Shown: in pieces, positions 17,213 through 24,185 of the stretch
Layout: every line of letters starts with the position of its first letter
Position numbering within the stretch: position 1 is the stretch's first letter
Source: Mycolicibacterium chlorophenolicum
Lineage (GTDB): Bacteria > Actinomycetota > Actinomycetes > Mycobacteriales > Mycobacteriaceae
Direction of reading: 5' to 3'
Length of the DNA stretch: 64,000 nt
Assembly: GCF_001044235.1 (NCBI RefSeq)
Contig: NZ_JYNL01000014.1
Coordinates: forward strand, 955 to 64,954
Notes under the pieces: generated by a model
The model's database searches: none
What the model was told of the DNA's origin: nothing
Seen by the model: only the letters and a program-made list of their open reading frames with translations
Position numbers and translations under genes: made by a program

Positions 17213-17722
17213 ATGGCCGAAGCGATTGGTCTTGGTCAACTTCGCAGCGACACATGCGGTTATCTTGAGCGGGTAACGTTCGGGGAGTCGCTTGATATAA
17301 TTCGTCGTGGTCAGTTGGTGGCTCGGATCGAGCCAGTTACAGCGGTTCCGGATTTACCATCCGACGGCAAGCCGGTCGGGCTAAACCAGGCTTCCGACCG
17401 AACAGTTTCGCTCGATGATCTGCGTACTCGCGCAGGCCGCTGCTTCGATCGGGTTGCGGCAGGCCAGTCGCTCGCAATCGTGTGGCGCGGCCGGTCGGTG
17501 GCCAGGATTGTGGCGGTAGCGGCCTCCGCTGAGGCCAGTTGTAATCCGACGAAGTGCGAGTCACGCGACGCTGGCGGTCGGATCGGACTCACCGAACTGC
17601 GAACCCGCGGAGGGCACTACTTTAAACGGGTTGCGGCAGGTGAGACCGTCGAGGTTTCCCGTCGCGGCAGGTTGGTAGCTCGAATCGTGACCGCAACGGA
17701 CGACCTCTTCGAGCCGTCGTAG
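17213..17722 (+). CDS. Triple-repeat Phd/YefM-like antitoxin protein
   Basis: A 169-residue product from ATG 17213, made of three tandem copies of a ~38-residue unit that resembles the N-terminal DNA-binding fold of prevent-host-death antitoxins. The units start IGLGQLRSDTCGYLERV, VSLDDLRTRAGRCFDRV and IGLTELRTRGGHYFKRV, and each ends with a hairpin-like G-x-x-V/L-A-R-I (GQLVARIEPV, GRSVARIVAV, GRLVARIVTA). Ordinary Phd proteins have one such unit and a toxin-binding tail. The open frame starts earlier (17012), but the upstream part has no similarity to the repeat. No toxin gene is recognisable on either side. A function as a pseudo-multimeric repressor is inference. Confidence 0.6.
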   Translation: MAEAIGLGQLRSDTCGYLERVTFGESLDIIRRGQLVARIEPVTAVPDLPSDGKPVGLNQASDRTVSLDDLRTRAGRCFDRVAAGQSLAIVWRGRSVARIVAVAASAEASCNPTKCESRDAGGRIGLTELRTRGGHYFKRVAAGETVEVSRRGRLVARIVTATDDLFEPS

Positions 17723-18099
17723 TTGACCCCTCTCGCCTTTCGGAACGATAGAGAGGCTTTCCAGTGGCATCGAACTGGTTCCGGCGTTCGCTGAGGGGCT
17801 GTCGTGGACAAGGTGCTGGCCGGGTGCCGCCATTGTGGAGGCGGAGGCGGTGCACCGGCCGCTGCGGCGGCGCTGCGGCGGCGGCTGCATCCGATCGCCC
17901 ACGGGCGACAGGAATTACGTGAGTCATTCCTCCGGTCTGCTACGACACGCTATGGACTCGGGAAGCGCTGAGATTCTCGCGAATATGCAATCCCACTCGC
18001 CATGTCGTGACATTCATACAAATCGGAATTGCATGATCGTAGACACGCGGCACCGACATCTATTGGATGCGTAGCGATGGACGTTGTGCGTGGTCTCCC
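17723..18099. other. Gene-free stretch after the triple antitoxin gene
   Basis: Only short overlapping open frames without recognisable domains occur. A toxin was looked for directly downstream of the antitoxin-like gene and not found. The GC-rich run near 17850-17890 (repeated GCGGC) is low complexity. Parts around 17950-18070 are AT-richer than the surroundings, in keeping with foreign or decayed DNA. Confidence 0.45.
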
Positions 18100-18300
18100 T
18101 TAGCGTCCTCTCAGCAGCGCGTATGAGGCCACGGTGGCTTCTGGCTGTCGGCACGTCGGGCAACGGTGATTGATGCGCTTCACCGCGGCCACGAACGCCC
18201 TGACGCAGTAGTGGACGGTGCAGTGACAGGTGAGCGTCACTCGATAGACGGCCTGATGTTCGAAGCGCTTGTCGCACAATCCTGCTACGCACCGCGTCAT
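18100..18300 (-). CDS. RING-like Cys/His-rich miniprotein, function unknown
   Basis: A 66-residue product from ATG 18300 to TAA 18100-18102. Zinc-ligand candidates are C4 and C9, then C25, H26, C27, H30 and C32, then H45, C47 and C50. The run HCTVHYCVRAFV and the final RCPTCRQPE resemble the second half of a RING-type zinc finger (C-x2-H-x-C, then C-P-x-C-R), although one canonical Cys pair is imperfect. Third codon positions are mostly G or C, as expected for a real gene. A GGAG lies about 12 bp upstream, which is weak. It sits in the IS-rich island with no clear partner. A zinc-ribbon protein of phage or plasmid origin is an alternative. Confidence 0.5.
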   Translation of the reverse strand: MTRCVAGLCDKRFEHQAVYRVTLTCHCTVHYCVRAFVAAVKRINHRCPTCRQPEATVASYALLRGR

Positions 18301-18446
18301 AGCTTGTTCGCGCTCCGCAGATCGAGTAGCGGGTCGAACGCGACCATGTGCCCCGATTGCTCGGCGTGCACCTGAGCGTCACCGAACGCACTTCCCAGCC
18401 ACAGCCGATGTCTGCCTGTCCAGTTGCAGCCGCAGTAGGCGTGGTT

Positions 18447-18681
18447 TGAAGCCTCCCGCGTTTGATGCGCACCTCTGCTCTTGGGAAGGTGCATATCGTG
18501 GGGAGTAAGTACGACCCGGAGACCCGAGCCAGGGCTGTGCGTCTGGTGCTGGATCACCGCGAGGACTATCCGAGCGAGTGGGCGGCAATCACCGCGGTGT
18601 CCAAGCGGCTGGGCATGACCGCGGAAACCCAGCGCAACTGGATCCGTCAGCATCAGGTCGACGAGGGTGCGCGTGACGGGG
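18447..18681 (+). pseudogene. IS3-family left end with truncated OrfA
   Basis: The left inverted repeat TGAAGCCTCCCGCGTTTGAT starts at 18447 and matches the reverse complement of the right end at 16655 in 19 of 21 bases. OrfA starts at GTG 18498 and reads VGSKYDPETRARAVRLVLDH, then AAITAVSKRLGMTAETQRNW, the IS3 helix-turn-helix domain. It stops matching after RQHQVDEGARDG at 18681, where MmpL sequence on the opposite strand begins. OrfB is missing. Its orientation is the same as that of the OrfB half at 15911. Confidence 0.82.
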
Positions 18682-18684
18682 TTT

Positions 18685-18819
18685 GGCGAATACCATTGAC
18701 AGGAAAGCGAATGCGACGGTGGCCACTGCGGCGAGAATGACCCGCCCGATGCTGGCGGTGGCGTAGGTGGCCGATTGATCGGCGGGCACCCCGGCGCGCC
18801 GCTGTTCGTGGTAGCGGCT
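18685..18819 (-). pseudogene. MmpL (RND-type lipid transporter) internal fragment
   Basis: About 45 codons on the minus strand read SRYHEQRRAGVPADQSATYA, then SIGRVILAAVATVAFAFLSM and VFA. This matches the membrane motif of MMPL/RND transporters that follows the DYxVFLxSR segment. Both sides are broken: IS3 sequence at 18681 and a TetR fragment at 18820. MmpL10 belongs to the trehalose polyphleate locus, so this scrap could derive from it, but the fragment is too short to say which MmpL it is. Confidence 0.6.
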
Positions 18820-19017
18820 GCGCTCGGCGACCGCCCGAACCTGGACGGCCTCTTAGCCACCGGCCGCGGCCACGGTCAGCGCCGCATCCAGAATCGCCTC
18901 GCGGCGACGTGTCGACGCGCGCGAGCGTGGAGTTGTCGGCCGTGTGTGCCAGGTCGGGCGCCGAATCCGGCCCGGCTGTTGCCGTTTGAGGTGCAGGCGG
19001 GTACCGAAGACGGTCAC
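18820..19017 (-). pseudogene. TetR-family regulator, truncated with internal stop
   Basis: From GTG 19017 the frame reads VTVFGTRLHLK, then RRREAILDAALTVAAAGG, an in-frame TAA, and EAVQVRAVAER. In TetR proteins the position of the stop is normally Tyr (GGYEAVQ), so a single substitution explains it. After RAVAER the helix-turn-helix is replaced by the MmpL fragment, so all of the ligand-binding domain is missing. The GTG overlaps the stop of the thioesterase gene (GTGA), showing that this regulator was the last gene of the MFS/thioesterase operon before it was destroyed. Confidence 0.75.
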
Positions 19018-19547
19018 GATAGTGGGTCGTACGAGTCGGGCCGGGAGCCGCTGCTGCGGGAGAACTGCTCGAGCAGGTCACCGAAACCGGCCACATCGCC
19101 GTGGGCGGCGAAGTGATCGGTGCCGACCGTGATGAACACCGCGCTGGCGGTGAACCGGGTGACCCCATCGCTGCCTGTTCCGGTGCCAATGACGTTGAGG
19201 GCGCGGCCATCTCGCGAGACGATGTGTGCGACGATGCGGTGGGGCTGATGCAACGGCACCGGCCGTAGATACTCGACAGTGAGGCTGCGCGTCACCGCGG
19301 GAGTGCCGGCAATCCACAGGGTGAACCCCAGCAGGTCGTCGCAGGCAGCCGCCACCGCGCCGCCATGGGCCAAACCCGTTGCACCGATGTGGCGCTCGTC
19401 GAAGGTCACGTCGCTGTAGACCTGATCGCCGCTGCGGTAGACCCTCAGGTGCAGCCCGTGGGGATTGTCCGGGCCGCACCCCATGCACGTCGCGGTATGC
19501 GACGGCAGCGTCACCGGCTGCGGCTGCCCTGGCATCGGTGTCGTCAT
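19014..19547 (-). CDS. PaaI-like hotdog-fold acyl-CoA thioesterase
   Basis: Protein of 177 residues of the hotdog thioesterase superfamily. The core contains MGCGPDNPHGLHLRVY, then ATGLAHGGAVAAACDDLLGF, where the His-Gly-Gly and following Asp are typical of the catalytic helix, and strands SLTVEYLRPVPLHQP. It should hydrolyse a CoA thioester of a medium-chain or aromatic acid; the substrate is unknown. The ATG overlaps the MFS stop (ATGA) and the stop overlaps the TetR remnant, so MFS, thioesterase and TetR formed a coupled operon. It appears intact while both neighbours are damaged. Confidence 0.8.
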   Translation of the reverse strand: MTTPMPGQPQPVTLPSHTATCMGCGPDNPHGLHLRVYRSGDQVYSDVTFDERHIGATGLAHGGAVAAACDDLLGFTLWIAGTPAVTRSLTVEYLRPVPLHQPHRIVAHIVSRDGRALNVIGTGTGSDGVTRFTASAVFITVGTDHFAAHGDVAGFGDLLEQFSRSSGSRPDSYDPLS

Positions 19548-21219
19548 GGTGAGTCGTCGAACCTTTCCATCCTTTCCACCTGTTGGTAACCCGACGTCGG
19601 CTCGTCGTGGTCATCGGGCATGTCATGGCCGGTGTGGCTGTGTGGTCGTGCGGTGGTCCCGGAAAGTGGGTTGTCGCCACGGTTTTCGGCGCCGTCGAGC
19701 GTCGCGTCGCGGCGCCCGGGAGCCCCGATCGCCAAGATGAGCGCACTGGCCACGGTGATCCCGGACAAGACCACACCGGCATGCCCGTAACCGTGCATGA
19801 ACGCCGATTTGGCAATCGTGGCGAGTTGTTCGCGCGCGGGTCCGGACTTCTCGCCGGCCTGCAGCGCGGCGGCCAGGGAGTCGGAGAACGGTCCTCGCGC
19901 CGGGCCGGGCAGCCCGGGCAGCGCCGGCGTGATCCGGTCGGTGTAGCCGGCGGCCAACACACTGCCGGCGATGGCGATGCCGACGGCCGCGCCGACTTCA
20001 CGCGCGGCGTCATTGACGGCTGCTGCCACCCCGTGCTTCTCCACCGGTGTGGCGGCAACGATCGCGGCCGTCGCCGGGGCCATGCATATCCCCAGCCCGG
20101 TGCCCATGATCACAGCGCCCACAAGAAATCGGTGTAGCTCGACTCGACCTGCAGGCGGCTGGCCAGAAAAATTCCCGCGGCGATCGCGAGCATGCCGGGC
20201 ATGGTCAGCACGCGCAGGCCCAACCGCTCGGCCAGCCAGGGTGCCAGCAGCGAGATGCCCACGATGGGGACGACCACGGGCGTCAGCGCCAACGCCGAAC
20301 CCAACGGTTTGTAGCCCACGATGAGCTGCAGGTACTGGATCAACAGGTAAAACACACCGAACAGGACCAGGAACTGCAACGTGATCGACAGCGTGCCGCT
20401 GCCGAAACCACGATCGGCGAACAACCGCAGGTCCAGCAGCGGATGCGCGCGGCGCAACTCCACGACCACGAAAACCGCTGAAGCCACAGCGCCGACCGCG
20501 AAAAGACCCAGGACCAGCGGGTCTGTCCAGCCGCGGCGGGGCGCCTCGGTGAGCGCGATGACGATCAGCCCGATCACCACGGCGACGGCAAGCGAGCCGA
20601 CATAATCCATCTCGGGATGGGCGTATTCAAGTGACTCGGAGACCGTGGCCGCAGCGATCAGCAACACCACTCCCGCGGCGGTCAGCCCGACGAAGATCGA
20701 CTGCCATGACCAAAATTGCAGCAGCAGCCCCGAGCCTAGGATGCCCAAGATCGCTCCCGAACCGGCCACGCCGGCCCAAATCGCCACGGCACGGGGGCGC
20801 TGGTGGGCGGGAAATTCGGCGGTCATGATCGACAGGGTCGAGGGCATCACAAACGCGGCACCAACACCGGCGGCCGCGCGAGCGCCGATCAACCAGGCCG
20901 GATCCGGGACGACCAGCGGCACCGCCGACGCCGCGGAAAACACCACCAAGCCACCGATCAGCACCGCGCGCCGCCCGTAGCGGTCACCGACCGCGCCCGC
21001 TGGTAACACCAGGCACGCCATCGCCAGGGTGTATCCATCGACGACCCAGGTCAGCTGCCTCTGGCTGGCGCCCGTGTCGGCGGCGATATCCGACAACGAC
21101 GTATACAGGGCGGCCATCGACCCGATGACCAACGCCACCCCTAGGCACGACACCGCCAGCGTCCACTGCTGACCCCGCGACAGCGACCGCAAAGGGCGTG
21201 ACGCATCGGTGTTTGACAT
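19544..21219 (-). pseudogene. DHA2-family MFS drug exporter, frameshifted
   Basis: Two adjacent frames together make one 14-helix EmrB/QacA-type exporter. The first part (21219 down to 20110) starts [20 protein letters not shown] and carries motif A-like GDRYGRRAVLIGG and motif C-like GSGAILGILGSGLLL. It ends in SSYTDFLWAL and a TGA. Adding one base at about 20112 gives FLWAL(V)IMGTGLGICMAP, which continues in the frame ending at 19544 with AAAVNDAAREVGAAVGIAIAG, a DHA2 motif. So a single-base deletion splits the gene. This may be a real mutation or a sequencing error. The C-terminus is His-rich (HSHTGHDMPDDHDE). It is divergent from the acyl-AMP ligase remnant. Confidence 0.8.
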
Positions 21220-21274
21220 GACACCCCAGACAAACCGGTACGGGCAGTTTCGCTACGCTACTACCAGTAGGAAC

Positions 21275-21523
21275 AGCACCGAAAAGCTGGTCACCGTCAT
21301 CGAACTCAAGAAACGCACCGACATCAACGCCGACCCGATGGGCTGGCTGCACGAGGTGAAGAGCGATGTCACCTCCGCGATCTCCACCGTGCACGGCCTC
21401 AACGTCGAGGACCTCGTGCTGGTCCCGCCCGGGTCGATCCCGACGACCACCAGCGGCAAGGTGCGACGCGCCGCCTGCGTGGAGCACTACCGGGCCGACC
21501 AGTTCGTGCGGTTGGATGCCTAG
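21275..21523 (+). pseudogene. Fatty-acyl-AMP ligase (FadD23-like), last ~80 codons only
   Basis: The plus strand reads [16 protein letters not shown], then [40 protein letters not shown] and ends VRLDA at TAG 21521-21523. [14 protein letters not shown] is the C-terminal hallmark of FAALs, with the Lys that contacts the adenylate. About 500 N-terminal residues are missing; similarity begins close to 21275, right behind the promoter region of the divergent MFS gene. In fast growers a FadD23-type FAAL lies before the PE-domain gene of the trehalose polyphleate locus, which fits the genes that follow. Confidence 0.78.
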
Positions 21524-21556
21524 ATGCGCACACACGAATCCTCGGCGGGAGTGGTG

Positions 21557-22684
21557 ATGCGCAGACTCCTCGCGTCGGTCACGGCGCTGATGACCCTCGG
21601 CGTGGCAGGCGGTTTCGGTCCCGGCGTCGCCACGGCCGACGAGCCGGCGCCGGTCCCGCCGCCGAACCCCGCCGGCGGACCGCCGCCGCTGGGCACCCCG
21701 GGCCGGGCCTACGCGCTGGGCGGCGCACACGTGCTGGGCATCCCGTACGACGAATACATCATGCGCACCGGCGCGGACTGGTTCCCCGGCCTGGACCGGC
21801 AGATCGTCGACTACCCCGCCGGGCAGGTCCAGGGCCACACGCTGGAGCGGCTGTTCCCCGGGATCGGCCGGCTCGGCGAATCGATGCCCGGGCTGGGCAT
21901 CGACGGGCCCAGCGTGGGCGAGTCGGTCGACGTCGGCACCCCGAATGTCATCGACGCGATCCGCAACGGGGGCCGTGGCACCGCGATCGGCCTGTCCGAG
22001 GGCGCGATGGTGCTCAATGACGTGCAGGCCAAGCTCGCCTACGACCCGGCCGCGCCGCCGCCGGACCAGTTGAGCTTCGCCACCTACGGCGACCCGGTGG
22101 CCCGGCACGCCTTCGGTGAGAGCTTCCTGACGCAGAACTTCCCGGTCGGCAGCGTGGTCCCGTCGCTGGACTACCGCATACCGGCGCCGGTGGAGAGCCA
22201 GTACGACACCTACCAGTTCGTCTCGGCCTACGACAGCATCGCCGACTGGCCGGACCGGCCGGACAACTGGCTGTCGGTGGCCAACGCGATCGTCGGCCTC
22301 GCGACCGGCCACACCGCCGTCGCGTTCACCAAGCCCGACATGGTGCCCCCGCGCAACATCCGGACCACCGTGAATTCGCGGGGCGCGAAGACGACGACGT
22401 TCATGATCCCCGAAGAGCACCTGCCGCTGGTGCTGCCGTTCAAATACCTCGGTGTGGACAAGAACACGCTGATGGACCTCGACAAGGTGCTGCAGCCCTA
22501 CGTCGACGCCGGCTACTCCCGCAACGACGATCCGGCGACCGCTCCCGTCACGGTGGATCCGGTGAACGGTTACGACCCCGCCGCGGTGACGGCCCCCGCC
22601 ACGCAGGCCGCGTTCGGCGGCGCCGCCGACCCGGTGTCCCAGCTGCTGTCGGGTCTGCAGTACGTGCTGAACCATCCCCCGTAG
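21557..22684 (+). CDS. PE-PPE-domain exported acyltransferase (Chp2/Rv1184c type)
   Basis: Protein of 375 residues with a signal peptide ([20 protein letters not shown], cleavage probably after ATADE) and a PE-PPE domain of serine alpha/beta-hydrolase fold. The likely nucleophile Ser is in [13 protein letters not shown]; acid and His candidates are further down. Related proteins transfer acyl chains to trehalose outside the membrane in PAT and polyphleate synthesis. ATG 21557 is chosen because GGGAG ends 5 bases before it and the N-terminus then starts with a proper signal; ATG 21524, one base after the FAAL stop, is the alternative. It ends tail to tail with the Gap-like gene (6 bp). Confidence 0.82.
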   Translation: MRRLLASVTALMTLGVAGGFGPGVATADEPAPVPPPNPAGGPPPLGTPGRAYALGGAHVLGIPYDEYIMRTGADWFPGLDRQIVDYPAGQVQGHTLERLFPGIGRLGESMPGLGIDGPSVGESVDVGTPNVIDAIRNGGRGTAIGLSEGAMVLNDVQAKLAYDPAAPPPDQLSFATYGDPVARHAFGESFLTQNFPVGSVVPSLDYRIPAPVESQYDTYQFVSAYDSIADWPDRPDNWLSVANAIVGLATGHTAVAFTKPDMVPPRNIRTTVNSRGAKTTTFMIPEEHLPLVLPFKYLGVDKNTLMDLDKVLQPYVDAGYSRNDDPATAPVTVDPVNGYDPAAVTAPATQAAFGGAADPVSQLLSGLQYVLNHPP

Positions 22685-22690
22685 CGGCGG

Positions 22691-23356
22691 CTACAGCCCG
22701 GCGACCCCGACGGCGAGCAGCACGCAACCGATCGCGGCCAACAGCGCGGCGAATCCGCGCCGGCCGTGCGCACGCACCCGGTCGTAGAACGCCGTCAGCG
22801 TCGCCCGCGTGCGGTTCGGCGCGACCAGGTACGCCAGCAGCGGCAGCTCCACCAGCGCGAACGCCACCACGTTGAACGTCACGAGCGCGCCGAACTGCAC
22901 GGCCGCCGCGGCGCCGGAGGCGACGATGAGGGCCAGCGCGGCGAGGTAGTCGACCGACGGCAGCGCGATCCCCAAACCCGCCGCCCCGGCCGCCCAGAGG
23001 GACCGGCCGTCGATCAGCTGCCGTCCCCGCCGCATCAGCGGACCGAGGGTGCGGCCCGCCTTCCCGTCCGGGTTCACCCGGCCGATCACCCCCGCCGCGA
23101 TCAGGGCGGCGTTGAGCAGCACCACCGCGCCGACCACGATCTGCACGGTCGGCAGCGTGAAATGCGCCGATCCCAGCGCAGGCCGCAGCACGAACAGCAC
23201 CACCACCCCGACTACGGTGCCCATCGCGAAACCTCCGGCGAGGAACACCAGCAGATGCAGGGCGGGCCGCGGCCGGTTGAGCATCAGCACCGTCATACCG
23301 ATCCGGAACGGCTCCAGGCTCACCGCGAGGGCCATCAGCATGAGCGGGAACCACAT
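22691..23356 (-). CDS. Gap-like (GPL-addressing protein family) membrane protein
   Basis: Protein of 221 residues with six predicted membrane helices, of the Sap/Gap family (SfLAP). First helices read MWFPLMLMALAVSLEPFRIG and LHLLVFLAGGFAMGTVVGVV; the last is FAALLAAIGCVLLAVGVAGL. Gap is needed to bring glycopeptidolipids to the cell surface in M. smegmatis, and a Gap-like gene closes the trehalose polyphleate locus. Position next to the PE-domain acyltransferase agrees with the latter. Its upstream region (23357-23440) is shared with the divergent flavin reductase gene. Confidence 0.8.
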   Translation of the reverse strand: MWFPLMLMALAVSLEPFRIGMTVLMLNRPRPALHLLVFLAGGFAMGTVVGVVVLFVLRPALGSAHFTLPTVQIVVGAVVLLNAALIAAGVIGRVNPDGKAGRTLGPLMRRGRQLIDGRSLWAAGAAGLGIALPSVDYLAALALIVASGAAAAVQFGALVTFNVVAFALVELPLLAYLVAPNRTRATLTAFYDRVRAHGRRGFAALLAAIGCVLLAVGVAGL

Positions 23357-23428
23357 GATGGCGTCAACTTACGGCACGTTGTACTCACGGGGATTCCCAT
23401 CATGGTGGCCGCGCCGGGCGACGTGTGA

Positions 23429-23938
<510 letters not shown>

Positions 23939-23949
23939 GGTAGCAGCAG

Positions 23950-24111
23950 CTACGGGCGGTAGCCGAGTTCGTCGCGGTAGTGTCTGACCCGCTCGTCGAG
24001 CTCCCTGGCGTCGGCCGTGCGGCCCTCCCGCCGGGCGAGCTCGGCGCGGCTGCTGATCTCTCGGATGGCGGTCCGAATATCGTTGGTGCTCAAGGGCTGG
24101 TGTAGCGACAC
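23950..24111 (-). CDS. Small charged helical protein, 53 residues
   Basis: From GTG 24111 with a good ribosome binding site (GGAAGG, 7 bp spacing) the product reads VSLHQPLSTNDIRTAIREIS, then ARREGRTADARELDERVRHY and ends in ELGYRP. It is almost wholly helical, with heptad-like spacing that suggests a short coiled coil. A TTG at 24093 is a possible alternative start. I do not recognise the family. It lies downstream of the acyl-CoA dehydrogenase gene on the same strand, 75 bp away. Confidence 0.6.
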   Translation of the reverse strand: MSLHQPLSTNDIRTAIREISSRAELARREGRTADARELDERVRHYRDELGYRP

Positions 24112-24185
24112 TGCGCTGCCTTCCGTCGCTGAGTGGTGCTCTTCGCGAGCGTACTCCCGACACACCCCGGAGTGAACCAGGTCAC

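Noticed and set aside
17723..18099. A toxin gene paired with the triple Phd-like gene
   Set aside because: Short frames here carry no PIN, RelE, Doc or MazF-like motif and no good start.
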